This document shows positions 33,572-42,777 of a stretch of DNA of 51,979 nucleotides, piece after piece. The stretch is from Litorimonas sp964352855. Its GTDB lineage: Bacteria; Pseudomonadota; Alphaproteobacteria; Caulobacterales; Maricaulaceae. The stretch spans positions 1-51,979 of the forward strand of contig CAYGTR010000022.1 of assembly GCA_964352855.1 (NCBI GenBank), in the 5' to 3' direction. The notes under the pieces are model-generated. The model was given only the letters and a program-made list of their open reading frames with translations. It was not told the origin of the DNA and did not search any database. How positions within the stretch are numbered: position 1 is the stretch's first letter; each line of letters starts with the position of its first letter. Both the position numbers and the translations under genes were made by a program.

Positions 33572-34860
33572 GCACCTGCGACAAATCTCTCAACATCATA
33601 ACCTAAGAACCTCATGCCTCTAATTGTCCTGTTATTAAACGGCGGACGTTCAGAGGAACTCCATCCCACCAGCTCCATGATCGAAGCCTCTCCAAACCGT
33701 TCAAGCCTATATTTTTCATCGTACAAGCAATCATATGCCCGCTGAATTTGATCACCCTGACCATGCAACAGATAAGTTAGAGTAGATTTTATAGCACTTA
33801 GCTTATTTCGCTTCGCAAAATCAGTTCGCAACCCTTCTAAACCGCCCTTAGTAAATCTAAGTTGTTCTAGAAATGCGTGGCAGCCTATTAATCCTTCAAA
33901 TATTTCATCGTAACTAAGGCCATTCAGCCGAGATGCGTCGTTAAACACTTCTTTTATATAGGCTATGTTTTGAAGCTCCCTTTCAGCTTCATACATATCT
34001 CGTGATACCGTATCAGATGTGGATTGCCACTCAGACACGTATTGAGATATTCTTGCGGCTCTTTCAGATGTATTCCCAATTGGGGTCTCTCTCCACATAT
34101 CGCCCTGACCATAAACAAGTCTTACCCATCCTAAGAAACGTCCCATTTCTATTTGAGGGTCGGCTCCTACATACTCTGGGCGTCCAAACCCTGCCGCCAG
34201 AGCCGTAGTCATAATTTCTTGATGAAGTGGCACCAAGATTTCATCATACTTGCGTCTAAAGGACTGCAAAAAACTTCTTTGCTTGGATATTTTATTGCTG
34301 CCAACTACAATCGATTGAGGCGATACAGCTGGAATTTTTACCTCAAGGTCTTTTTCAAAATCCCGTCTTTGCTGTGCGATATTATGACGTTTACAAATTT
34401 TTTCAAACTCATCTAAAATTGGTTTGCTTAAGACGTCTGCGTAATCCCAAAGGTTATCAAAAATCATTGGCAATGATTGAAAAGCTACATCTCGGTCTTT
34501 CATCAGAACAACTGACACCTCTCGATTCGCCTCTAAACCACTTCGGGTTAGATTTGCTGAACCGACCAGCGCGACATCGTCAACAATATATAACTTAGGG
34601 TGAAACTTTCGATCAGTATAATATCGAATGGACACTAGTGGATCTGCCAAGGCTTTCCTCAGAGAACTTGGGTCGGTAGCTTCACACAATCTAACTATGA
34701 GTAAAACCTCACATCCTTTCGCCGTCAATTTTTCAATGGGGGAATAAGTGGTGTAGAACGGGCTGGCGAGAAGAGCTTTTTTTGGCTCTACAAAAACATG
34801 GCCGAAAAAATCGACAGTAAATCCCGTGCTGGCGGTGTTGGAATATATATTCTTCAGCAT
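33568..34860 (-). CDS. Phospholipase D-like nuclease-family protein
   Basis: A 430-aa protein with one HKD motif: His87-X-Lys89-X4-Asp94 in FHPKLYIVDD followed by GSANLTRSG. Single-HKD proteins act as dimers and include nucleases such as Nuc and BfiI-type enzymes. The roughly 300-residue C-terminal part is unknown, with many charged helices. It overlaps the integrase end by four bases on the opposite strand. Its place in a restriction-modification island suggests anti-phage or DNA-processing function, not lipid hydrolysis. The start ATG 34860 is chosen over an upstream TTG. Confidence 0.75.
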   Translation of the reverse strand: MLKNIYSNTASTGFTVDFFGHVFVEPKKALLASPFYTTYSPIEKLTAKGCEVLLIVRLCEATDPSSLRKALADPLVSIRYYTDRKFHPKLYIVDDVALVGSANLTRSGLEANREVSVVLMKDRDVAFQSLPMIFDNLWDYADVLSKPILDEFEKICKRHNIAQQRRDFEKDLEVKIPAVSPQSIVVGSNKISKQRSFLQSFRRKYDEILVPLHQEIMTTALAAGFGRPEYVGADPQIEMGRFLGWVRLVYGQGDMWRETPIGNTSERAARISQYVSEWQSTSDTVSRDMYEAERELQNIAYIKEVFNDASRLNGLSYDEIFEGLIGCHAFLEQLRFTKGGLEGLRTDFAKRNKLSAIKSTLTYLLHGQGDQIQRAYDCLYDEKYRLERFGEASIMELVGWSSSERPPFNNRTIRGMRFLGYDVERFVAGA

Positions 34861-35001
34861 GCTTTTCTCTTTTAACAAAATTCAGATCTATTTTCAAATC
34901 TAGGCTGATCAAGCAAAATAGGAATTACAACTAGAGAATTGCCAATTTAGTCATATATCATCTATTGTTGTCCAAATTAGTTCAAAAGTGATTGGTGAAA
35001 A

Positions 35002-35715
35002 ATGCAAGGTTTAGATTTTTGGCGCTTCAGTGAAGAATTGACAGTCGTTCAGGCGGCCCTGCTTTTTACTGGTCACGATCCAGCTAAACACCCCACTATT
35101 GAGTCCCGATCAAGCGGAAGACCGGATGGCTATGAAGCTATTAAGCACTCGATTTTAACGGCTATCAAAAAAGATACTCTTGAAGGTAGAATAATACATG
35201 ATATGGCAAGAAACTTTGAAGATGCTGAAGTATGCCCGTATCTCTCGACTGTAAATGTAGAGAGCTTGAAAAATTGGTTAAATGAAAAAGGTGTAAGAAA
35301 ACATATTTTCTTTTTTCCAATGGATACGGAAGAAGAATTTTTAAGCGAAAATCATACCCGTTATGCGCCTAAATTAGCTGCCGCAGTTAAAGCATGGAAA
35401 GCGATGGAAAATGAAACCTTGTACAAAACCAAGAGCCCTAAACAAGCGATGCAAGTTTGGCTGCGGAAGAATGCTCCAGCTTTCGGGTTGTCCGATGATG
35501 AGGGAAAGCCCGCAGAAACAGTCATCGAGGATATAGCAAAGATAGCCAACTGGAGGCCTAAAGGTGGTGCACCTTCAACGCCAGTTGAGGAGGTTGCGGA
35601 TAACGAACAGAGGCAAAAGCGTAGTATAGAAGTCAATAACCCTTCAAAAATCATGGATTCTCACTATCCAAGCGATCCGAATATTGATGACATAGATGAT
35701 CTTATCCCTTTTTAA
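35002..35715 (+). CDS. Island hypothetical protein (FWRFSEELTVVQAALL type)
   Basis: A 237-aa protein. The N-terminus FWRFSEELTVVQAALLFTGHDP and the later YAPKLAAAVKAWKAM and SPKQAMQVWLRKNAPAFGLSDDEG segments match a recurrent hypothetical protein that I associate with integrative elements of alphaproteobacteria. No enzymatic motif is seen. The C-terminal 50 residues are acidic and probably disordered. It is preceded by about 120 AT-rich bases and has GGTGAAAA rather than a strong ribosome site. Confidence 0.65.
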   Translation: MQGLDFWRFSEELTVVQAALLFTGHDPAKHPTIESRSSGRPDGYEAIKHSILTAIKKDTLEGRIIHDMARNFEDAEVCPYLSTVNVESLKNWLNEKGVRKHIFFFPMDTEEEFLSENHTRYAPKLAAAVKAWKAMENETLYKTKSPKQAMQVWLRKNAPAFGLSDDEGKPAETVIEDIAKIANWRPKGGAPSTPVEEVADNEQRQKRSIEVNNPSKIMDSHYPSDPNIDDIDDLIPF

Positions 35716-35790
35716 GCGTCTGAATTTATTGATTTTTTTATTCACTGCAACGATACTTAAACCTGATTTGGTTTAGGTTATGAGAAAACA

Positions 35791-35800
35791 CCCCCCCCCC
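35791..35800. repeat. C10 homopolymer upstream of the AlpA-like gene
   Basis: Ten consecutive Cs lie 79 bases before the AlpA-like start. Such tracts change length by slippage and could alter promoter geometry. It also falls in a longer in-frame N-terminal extension of that gene which I do not accept. Confidence 0.6.
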
Positions 35801-35855
35801 TTTTCTATAACCTACCCACCTATTCAAATCACTAAACCTCATCCAATTTCATCGG

Positions 35856-35868
35856 ACGTTATCCAATG
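35856..35868. repeat. Copy of ACGTTATCCAATG also found upstream of the integrase
   Basis: The 13-mer ACGTTATCCAATG occurs here, just before the AlpA-like gene, and at 32282-32294, just before the integrase gene, in the same orientation. A shared regulator such as the excisionase-like protein could bind both. Confidence 0.35.
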
Positions 35869-35878
35869 GAGTAATACG

Positions 35879-36100
35879 ATGATAGATCAAACATTCCCCA
35901 AAACAGGCTTTGTTCGCCTGTCTCAAATTCTGGCCCCTAATGGCCCTATACCCGTGTCAAAATCAACGTGGTGGGCAGGCGTGAAGACAGGGAGCTTTCC
36001 GGCGGCGCATAAACTTGGCCCGCGCACAACGGTCTGGAAGGCCGAAGAGATTCGCGCTCTTTATGAAACCAGCGCGGGGCAAGATGATGAAGCAGCGTAA
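35879..36100 (+). CDS. AlpA-like helix-turn-helix regulator/excisionase
   Basis: A 73-aa protein: GFVRLSQILAPNGPIPVSKSTWWAGVKTGSFP, then KLGPRTTVWKAEEIRALYE. This is the AlpA/MerR-type winged HTH of prophage regulators and P4-island excisionases. ATG 35879 has GGAG eight bases upstream. It overlaps the next gene by 17 bases. Likely controls integrase expression or excision direction. Confidence 0.85.
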   Translation: MIDQTFPKTGFVRLSQILAPNGPIPVSKSTWWAGVKTGSFPAAHKLGPRTTVWKAEEIRALYETSAGQDDEAA

Positions 36101-36584
36101 GCGCAGGGCACGAGGCAAAGTCGATTTGCGCAAAATTCGCGTGACCAGCACATATGAGCTAAAAGACATTGCCCGGCTTTTTGGGTATTCGGTAGATACA
36201 GTAAGGCGCTGGAAGACGAAGGGCTTGCCCGTGCTGCCCAATTCCAATCCTGCCCTCGTGCATGGTTCTTCGCTTAGATCTTGGCTGGAAGAGCGCCAGA
36301 AGGCCCGTAAACGGCCATGCGGCCCCGATGAGATGTTTTGCCTTGGTAGTGAATGCCGCGTGCCAAGACGCCCAGCGGCGGGCTCTGTGCGTGTAAAAAA
36401 GAGCAACCAGCGTAACAGCAGTATTGAGGCAAAATGCGAAGTTTGCGGCCTGAAAATGTACCGAGGCTTTGCAATGGCCGACCTAGCGCAAATCGAAAAA
36501 ACATTTGAGTCATTTAAGGGGAATATCGAAGACCTATACTGGCCTAACAATCCCCCCTTAAATGTCGTGTCCAAAGGGGAATGA
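36084..36584 (+). CDS. HTH protein with a four-cysteine domain, accessory to the recombinase
   Basis: A 166-aa protein. A basic start (KQRKRRARGK) is followed by a MerR-like HTH (TYELKDIARLFGYSVDTVRRWKTKGLP, about residues 25-50). Then come two Cys pairs, FCLGSEC and CEVCG, separated by about 40 residues, which may bind zinc. The pair TSTYELKDIARLF suggests a DNA-site reader. Translation starts inside the AlpA-like gene and the next recombinase starts one base after this stop, so the trio is a tight unit. The family was not recognised beyond the HTH. Confidence 0.7.
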   Translation: MMKQRKRRARGKVDLRKIRVTSTYELKDIARLFGYSVDTVRRWKTKGLPVLPNSNPALVHGSSLRSWLEERQKARKRPCGPDEMFCLGSECRVPRRPAAGSVRVKKSNQRNSSIEAKCEVCGLKMYRGFAMADLAQIEKTFESFKGNIEDLYWPNNPPLNVVSKGE

Positions 36585-36585
36585 T

Positions 36586-37587
36586 ATGACGCCTCCAAAT
36601 AATACCAAAAATGAACAGGTTAAACGCCGTTATTTTGACTTTATGCGTCACGCCGATGGGAAGTCGGAAAAGACAATTCGGATAGTGGAAAAATCAATCC
36701 TGCAATATGAGGCTTTCACTAAATTTGTAGATTTTGGACGTTTCGATCAAAAGCAAGCCATAGCCTATAAAAGCCATTTGGCAGATCAGCGCCTTGCTAA
36801 GTCCACAATTCTAACCCGCCTGAATTACCTGAAACGATTTTTGCGCTGGCTGTCCCGGCAAGACGGTTACAAGCGGCGGGTGAACGTCGATGATGTGGAG
36901 TATTTAAGCCTGCCTGAAAAAGATATAAGAGCGGCCACATCTACACCGCAAAAGCCTTATCCGACATTGGCGATGGTCAAACGCGCAACCCTCGCTATGC
37001 CTTGCGGAACGGCCCTAGAAAAGCGTGACAGAGCCCTCATGGCGACCTGCGCGCTTACGGGAATACGCGGCAAAGCCCTTGTGACGTTGCGCCTGAAGCA
37101 TTTTGACAAAGCCAGGAGGCTTTTCACTCAAGACCCGCGCGAAGTGGAAACGAAGTTTTCCAAACTTATCCAAACTTGGATTTTGCCCCTTGATGATGAA
37201 CTTGAAACGATTGTGCTTGACTGGACGGAGTATCTGGAGGCCGAAAAACTCTTTGCGCCTCATGATCCTCTATTCCCCAAAACGGCTGTTCAACGCGATA
37301 GCAGCTTTGATGTCTTGTCCCAAGACTTGTCCCGCGAAGCATGGAAGACAACAACGCCGCTTCGCAATGTTTTTAAATCGGCCTTTGAAGCGGTAGACTT
37401 GCCATATCATAATCCGCATAGCTTCCGCCGCATGATTGTGCATGAAATGTATAAGCGAGAATTATCGCTTCAAGCTTCAAGGGCGTGGAGCCTCAATCTC
37501 GGTCATGAAAACGCGCAGACAACTTTGACTAGCTACGGGCAGTTATCAGATTATGAAATGGAGCGGATTATACGAGGCGGGGTTTAA
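36586..37587 (+). CDS. Second tyrosine recombinase (XerC/D-like)
   Basis: A 333-aa tyrosine recombinase with a SAM-like N-terminal core-binding domain (residues about 10-95, FMRHADGKSEKTIRIVEKSI-type). The catalytic box residues are Arg in TGIRGKAL (about 159), HSFRR (about 278), GH in LGHENAQTT (about 305) and Tyr in TSYGQL (about 316). AAAGGGGA precedes the ATG 36586 by five bases. It lacks the arm-binding domain of the first integrase, so it is a distinct system within the same island. Confidence 0.88.
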   Translation: MTPPNNTKNEQVKRRYFDFMRHADGKSEKTIRIVEKSILQYEAFTKFVDFGRFDQKQAIAYKSHLADQRLAKSTILTRLNYLKRFLRWLSRQDGYKRRVNVDDVEYLSLPEKDIRAATSTPQKPYPTLAMVKRATLAMPCGTALEKRDRALMATCALTGIRGKALVTLRLKHFDKARRLFTQDPREVETKFSKLIQTWILPLDDELETIVLDWTEYLEAEKLFAPHDPLFPKTAVQRDSSFDVLSQDLSREAWKTTTPLRNVFKSAFEAVDLPYHNPHSFRRMIVHEMYKRELSLQASRAWSLNLGHENAQTTLTSYGQLSDYEMERIIRGGV

Positions 37588-37665
37588 ACCCCACATTGAA
37601 GGCATAAAGGCGACTCTTTGGAAATAGAATCTTGGCTTTCAATGCGGGAATGCTAAGAGTTTCAT

Positions 37666-39639
37666 GTGAAAAAACAGATTCTTGATAATGTCGATGTAAC
37701 TAGCAGCAGTGAACAAATTGCTGTTCTGAAACGTCACTTCCCCGCTTGTTTTGATAAGGATGGGAAGTTCATGCCCGACAAGCTCGCGGAAATCGCGCAG
37801 GCCGAAGGTGCTGATATTTCGCGTGAGGGGTATTCGCTCAACTGGCTGGGTAAATCCTATGCGCGCCTTCTGGCCAATCTGAATACAGAAACCCTGCTGG
37901 CCGCGAATACAGAGCATAATGCAAAAGATGAGAACAAAGCCTCCGAGAATATCTTAATTCAGGGTGACAACCTTGATGTGCTAAAGCACCTCAAGAATGC
38001 TTACGCCGAGCAAATTAAGGTGATCTATATCGACCCGCCTTACAATACGGGTAGTGATGGGTTTGTCTATCAGGACGACCGTAAATTTACGGTCGAGGAA
38101 CTGGCAGGTCTTGCTGGGATTGACGAAGATGAAGCTAAGCGGATTTTGACTTTCACAACATCAAATTCGAGTAGTCACAGCGCTTGGCTAACCTTCATGT
38201 ATCCAAGGCTATATATAGGTAAAGAATTGCTCAAAGAAGAGGGAGTAATTTTTCTCTCGATAGATGATAACGAACAAGCACAACTGAAAATGCTTTGTGA
38301 TGAGGTTTTTGGCGAAGGAAATTTCATAACTAGTTTTGCTAGAGCTACTAAGACGGGTGGAGCGAAAGGAACTCATTTCACCCCCAATGTCGAATATGTT
38401 TTAGCATATGCAAAAAACAAAGAGGCGACACGTCCATTTAGGACAAAAATTACCGACGCCCAGATAAAATCTTATTATAATAAGACTGAAACAGTAGGTA
38501 GTCGAAAAGGCGAAAAGTTTGGTGAAGAGAGGCTTTATCTAGCGAGCTTAGAGACAAGGCCCAATCAGCGATATTGGATCGAATGTCCTGACGGCAGCTT
38601 TGTAATTCCTCCGGGTGACACACTTCCAACTAAACTATCAAATGGTGAGAAGGTCACGCCTGAAGATGGTGATGGTGTATGGAGGTGGACATTCGCAACC
38701 TTCAATGAAGCTTCTCAGGAGAAAAGAATTATTTTCAAAGAGACTGATAGTTCTTCTCTTGTCGATGAAAACGGAACGCAGTCGAAATACAATATTTATT
38801 ATAAGTTATGGCTTAAAGACCAACAGAAAAAAGGAAAAACTCCTGGCAATCTCATTCTTAATATTGAAAATCGAAAAAGCTCTAAAGAGCTTAAAGAACT
38901 GAAAATCCCCTTCGGATTTGCGAAACCTACAAAATTATTGAAATTTCTCATCGGACTAGTGGAGTATGAGGCTTCGGATATTGTTTTAGACTTTTTTGCT
39001 GGATCTGGCAGCACGGCCCATGCCGTAATGGCTTTGAATACCGAAGAAAAAGGCAAATCGAAGCGGCGGCATATTTCAGTACAACTTGCGGAGCCGACGG
39101 AGAAAGGAAAAGAGGCTTATAAAGCAGGGTTTAACAACATTTATGAAATCACCCGCGAGCGCATCCTTCGCGCTGCGAAAAAAATTCAGACAGTGAACCC
39201 CAATGCGAAGTGCGACTTCGGCTTCAAAGAGTTTAAGACTATTCCCGTATTCGACGGCTATCTGAATGAGGCTGATACGCCCGACCAATACACGATTTTT
39301 GATGGTGACAAGCTGTCGAATGAACAGCGCGCACAGCTTTTGCTAACATGGCAAGTCTATGACGGCTTGCCTCTTACGCTCGATTTGGTTGCCGTTGATC
39401 TGGCGGGCTACACCGCCCATCAAGGCAATCATATTCTTTACTGCATCAGTTCAGGCCTAACGCTCGATCACATACTGAAAATGCTGGAGCGCATCGACAC
39501 GAAAAAGAGTTTTGCCCCGCAAAAAATTGTAGTGTTTGAGTATATCCTTTCCAGCAAAGCCAAACGCGAAATTATGGAGGCCGTTAACGGTTATAACAAT
39601 CGCAAACAGATTGAGCTGCATTTGGAAATTCGGCTCTAG
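37666..39639 (+). CDS. mod: Type III restriction-modification DNA methyltransferase (Mod)
   Basis: A 657-aa N6-adenine methyltransferase. Catalytic motif DPPY at 123-126 (IYIDPPYNTG) precedes the SAM motif DFFAGSGST at about 441-449, the beta-class order of type III Mod. The part between (about bases 38160-38960) is clearly more AT-rich than both flanks; it contains the target-recognition region. The start is GTG 37666. It forms the methylation and DNA-recognition subunit with Res, two bases downstream. Confidence 0.93.
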   Translation: MKKQILDNVDVTSSSEQIAVLKRHFPACFDKDGKFMPDKLAEIAQAEGADISREGYSLNWLGKSYARLLANLNTETLLAANTEHNAKDENKASENILIQGDNLDVLKHLKNAYAEQIKVIYIDPPYNTGSDGFVYQDDRKFTVEELAGLAGIDEDEAKRILTFTTSNSSSHSAWLTFMYPRLYIGKELLKEEGVIFLSIDDNEQAQLKMLCDEVFGEGNFITSFARATKTGGAKGTHFTPNVEYVLAYAKNKEATRPFRTKITDAQIKSYYNKTETVGSRKGEKFGEERLYLASLETRPNQRYWIECPDGSFVIPPGDTLPTKLSNGEKVTPEDGDGVWRWTFATFNEASQEKRIIFKETDSSSLVDENGTQSKYNIYYKLWLKDQQKKGKTPGNLILNIENRKSSKELKELKIPFGFAKPTKLLKFLIGLVEYEASDIVLDFFAGSGSTAHAVMALNTEEKGKSKRRHISVQLAEPTEKGKEAYKAGFNNIYEITRERILRAAKKIQTVNPNAKCDFGFKEFKTIPVFDGYLNEADTPDQYTIFDGDKLSNEQRAQLLLTWQVYDGLPLTLDLVAVDLAGYTAHQGNHILYCISSGLTLDHILKMLERIDTKKSFAPQKIVVFEYILSSKAKREIMEAVNGYNNRKQIELHLEIRL

Positions 39640-39641
39640 CT

Positions 39642-42536
39642 ATGGCAGGATTTGTTTTTGAACGCGACTTGCCGCACCAAAATGCCGCCGTAGCGGGCGT
39701 GCTGCGCGCCCTAAGCGATGTCACTGTGGAGCCGAGTATGAACGGCACAGTCAACCCTCGCTTACTATTTGAGGGCATGAGCCAAGAGCTACAGAAAAAC
39801 TTGCTCGCCTTGAAAAAAGAGGGAGACTGGGCGCAGGACTTCAAAATCGACACTAGTGATTTGTCACAGTTGATTTTTGACATCTCAATGGAAACAGGGA
39901 CGGGTAAAACTTACGCCTATACCAAGACTATGCTGGAGCTGAATAAGCAAACGGGAATTACAAAGTTCATCGTTGCCGTGCCGCGTGTCGCCATTAAAGC
40001 GGGCACGGTTAGCTTTCTGAAATCCCCCGCCGCCAAAGAACATTTCAGAGAGCAATTTGACCGCGATATCAAGGTCTATGAGGTCAAAAGCCAGAAGGCG
40101 CGAAAGGGCAAAAAAGAACACATGCCGCAGGCTATTTCCGATTTCTGCCGCGCCGATAGCCACATGAATAAAAAGGCTATCCATATCCTTGTTATCAATT
40201 CAGGGATGATTAATTCGAAGACTATAGACAAGGCGTTCGATGTCGCGCTGTTCGATGAGTTCAACGTCCCGTACGAAGCGATTGCCAATGCGCGGCCGAT
40301 CTTGGTCATCGATGAACCGCACACGTTCAAGCGCGGGAATACGACCTTTAAGAAGCTGATACGCTTCAATCCGCAATTCACGCTGCGTTATGGCGCGACA
40401 TTCGACGATGACCTTATCAACATGGTTTATGAGCTGAACGCTGTGGACGCCTTCAATCAGGACTTGGTGAAGGGCATAACCGTGCATTTGGAGAACTTTG
40501 AGGGTGGCGACAATGTGGCGCTGCGGTTTATGGATTCAGACGGAACTGAGGCCTCATATGAGCTAAATGTTGAGGGCAAGAAGACGCGCAAGAAAATTAC
40601 TAAAGGCGGCAGCTTCGAGGCCATTCACCCAGAGATGACCAACCTCACTTTGGATAAGCTGAATAAATCAACGGCGGTTCTATCGAATGGTTTGATTCTC
40701 AAAAAAGGTGATCGCATCAATCCCTATTCCTACGCCGAGACTTTGCAGGAAAAGATGGTGCGCCAAACCATTGTCACGCACTTTGAAACTGAGCGTAAGC
40801 TCATGCTTAATTCGCCGCGTATTAAGCCGTTGTCACTGTTCTTTATTGATAACATCGAAGGCTATCGCGACAAAGACGGCGCGCTTCGGGTCATGTTTGA
40901 AGGCTTGCTTACCGCGCACCTAACAGAGTTGATTTCTAAGGAGGGCAATGCAGATTACCGCAAGCACCTAGAAGCCGCCCTTAAAGACGTGTCTGCCTTG
41001 CACGGAGGCTATTTCTCAAAAGACAATAGCGACAGTGACGAAAAAATTGAGCAAGAGACGATTGAAATCATACATGACAAAGAGACGTTGCTGGACATCA
41101 ACAATCCGCGCCGTTTTGTGTTCTCAAAATGGACGCTTCGAGAGGGGTGGGATAACCCTAATGTCTTTGCGATCTGTAAGCTCCGCTCCAGCGGCAGTGA
41201 AACATCAAAGCTCCAAGAAGTCGGACGCGGGCTTAGACTGCCCGTAAACGAATTTATGGGCCGCGACCGCAGCGCCGCTCACGATTTGCATTACTTCGTA
41301 GACTTCACGGAAAAGAAGTTCGCTGAACACCTGACCAATGAGATTAATGACAAATCTGGTGTAAAAATAGATGATGAAAAACTCACCGACACCTTGAGGG
41401 ACAAACTACTCAAAGAATATCCAGCATTTGGTGATGAAGACGGCCTTATAGAGAAACTATTTGAGCTTGGGATAATAAAAGTGACCCAAAAGTATCAAGA
41501 CGGCGGGTTTGACAAACTCAAAGCTACATATCCCAAGGCGTTCAGTGGCGGTCTGAAAAAAGGTAAGGTCAAGAAAGCGGGTGCAAACAAGAAGACGGCG
41601 ACCATACGCAAGGGTAAATACAAAGAACTTAAAGAGCTATGGGAGGCCATAAGCCAAAAAGTCGCGCTCGAATACAAAGTGAAAGATGAGGCGCAATTTA
41701 AGGGTCTGTTCAAAGACTATATGGACAGCATTAAAGGAAAATTCGTTGCGGAAGGCAGTGTTACGACAATTCAGAAGCTCGTGATAAACGATGACTTTGC
41801 CAGTTTTGAGACCAAGCAGTCGCTTAGCGCCGATGTGCTGCCGTTCGTGATGATGTCATATTCATCGTTTTTGAGCCAAGTTTCAAGCGCTCTGTCCTTG
41901 AAGCTATCTACGGTTCACTCTGTCTTCACAGAACTTGGAAAGGCTGGCTTCAAAATTGAGCACTACATGAGTCAGGCAACTATACGGACACTCAAGTCAG
42001 GCTTTAATCACTACCTCATGGAACATGCGTTCGGTAAGTTTGAGGTTGGCTTCAAAAAAACTTCAAATACTATTCATCCGACGAAATTCACTGATGATAA
42101 AGGGCAAGTCGTTGACGAAGTTACAGCGAGCGATATTGGTCTTTTGTATAAAGACGGAAAACCGCGAGACGAGTATTTCTTGGATGATATTTTCTATGAC
42201 GGCACACTTGAACTTGAAAATATAGAGGGGCCAATTGTAAGCGAAGTTGTTGTTTATTCCAAAATTCCCAAGAGCTCGATTCGTATTCCGCTTGTTGGTG
42301 GCGGGACTTACTCGCCAGATTTCGCTTATGTCGTCAAAACAAGTGATGGAAAGTCGAAGCTGAACTTGATTGTAGAAACCAAAGGCAAGGATGAAATCGA
42401 CCTTGGCGCTGCCGAAGCCAAGCGGATTAAGCACGCCGAAAAATACTTCAACAGCGATAGCAGCCCTACGAAGGTGAAGTTTAGGCGACAATTAAAAACC
42501 GATAAAATTATCGACATCATTAAAGCTGCATTATAA
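39642..42536 (+). CDS. res: Type III restriction enzyme (Res) subunit
   Basis: A 964-aa helicase-nuclease. Walker A METGTGKT (83-90), DEPH box (224-227), helicase motif region SKWTLREGWDNPNVFAICKL, and QEVGRGLRL (motif VI). The C-terminal endonuclease domain has PDF (about 892) and ETKGK (about 911-915), a PD-(D/E)XK site. It cuts unmodified DNA after ATP-driven communication between two inverted sites. It is translated directly after mod. Intact in all motifs, so the system is probably active. Confidence 0.93.
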   Translation: MAGFVFERDLPHQNAAVAGVLRALSDVTVEPSMNGTVNPRLLFEGMSQELQKNLLALKKEGDWAQDFKIDTSDLSQLIFDISMETGTGKTYAYTKTMLELNKQTGITKFIVAVPRVAIKAGTVSFLKSPAAKEHFREQFDRDIKVYEVKSQKARKGKKEHMPQAISDFCRADSHMNKKAIHILVINSGMINSKTIDKAFDVALFDEFNVPYEAIANARPILVIDEPHTFKRGNTTFKKLIRFNPQFTLRYGATFDDDLINMVYELNAVDAFNQDLVKGITVHLENFEGGDNVALRFMDSDGTEASYELNVEGKKTRKKITKGGSFEAIHPEMTNLTLDKLNKSTAVLSNGLILKKGDRINPYSYAETLQEKMVRQTIVTHFETERKLMLNSPRIKPLSLFFIDNIEGYRDKDGALRVMFEGLLTAHLTELISKEGNADYRKHLEAALKDVSALHGGYFSKDNSDSDEKIEQETIEIIHDKETLLDINNPRRFVFSKWTLREGWDNPNVFAICKLRSSGSETSKLQEVGRGLRLPVNEFMGRDRSAAHDLHYFVDFTEKKFAEHLTNEINDKSGVKIDDEKLTDTLRDKLLKEYPAFGDEDGLIEKLFELGIIKVTQKYQDGGFDKLKATYPKAFSGGLKKGKVKKAGANKKTATIRKGKYKELKELWEAISQKVALEYKVKDEAQFKGLFKDYMDSIKGKFVAEGSVTTIQKLVINDDFASFETKQSLSADVLPFVMMSYSSFLSQVSSALSLKLSTVHSVFTELGKAGFKIEHYMSQATIRTLKSGFNHYLMEHAFGKFEVGFKKTSNTIHPTKFTDDKGQVVDEVTASDIGLLYKDGKPRDEYFLDDIFYDGTLELENIEGPIVSEVVVYSKIPKSSIRIPLVGGGTYSPDFAYVVKTSDGKSKLNLIVETKGKDEIDLGAAEAKRIKHAEKYFNSDSSPTKVKFRRQLKTDKIIDIIKAAL

Positions 42537-42676
42537 GTGACTGAAAACTGTTTCCAAAAACGCTTAGAGACAAGGCTTGAAGAGGTATTCTAAGGGGGGA
42601 GGTAGAAAGTTGCAGGCTTCTAAACTCTCTAGCGGAGACACTCAAAAATAAGTCTATCCACAGTTGAAAAATTGCG

Positions 42677-42697
42677 TTTGGGGGCCTTTTTGGGGGC
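42677..42697. repeat. Right inner G-rich direct repeat of the island
   Basis: Matches 32317-32337 at 19 of 21 bases in direct orientation, 10.36 kb apart. It bounds the right side of the restriction-modification cargo. Confidence 0.6.
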
Positions 42698-42761
42698 TTT
42701 GTATTTTTAAGTATTGAAAATAAATTAAAAAATCAAATAGATAAGTTAAAAGTGCGTTGCC

Positions 42762-42777
42762 GTGTGGGCACCATTTT
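42762..42777. repeat. Right outer direct repeat of the island (candidate att)
   Basis: GTGTGGGCACCATTTT, partner of 32193-32210. Only two bases of the G-run differ. The sequence beyond enters a decayed IS, so the chromosomal flank here is itself rearranged. Confidence 0.5.

Noticed and set aside
35780..35878. N-terminal extension of the AlpA-like protein through the C10 tract
   Set aside because: The ATG at 35879 has a good GGAG site and the extension is low-complexity Pro-rich without family support.
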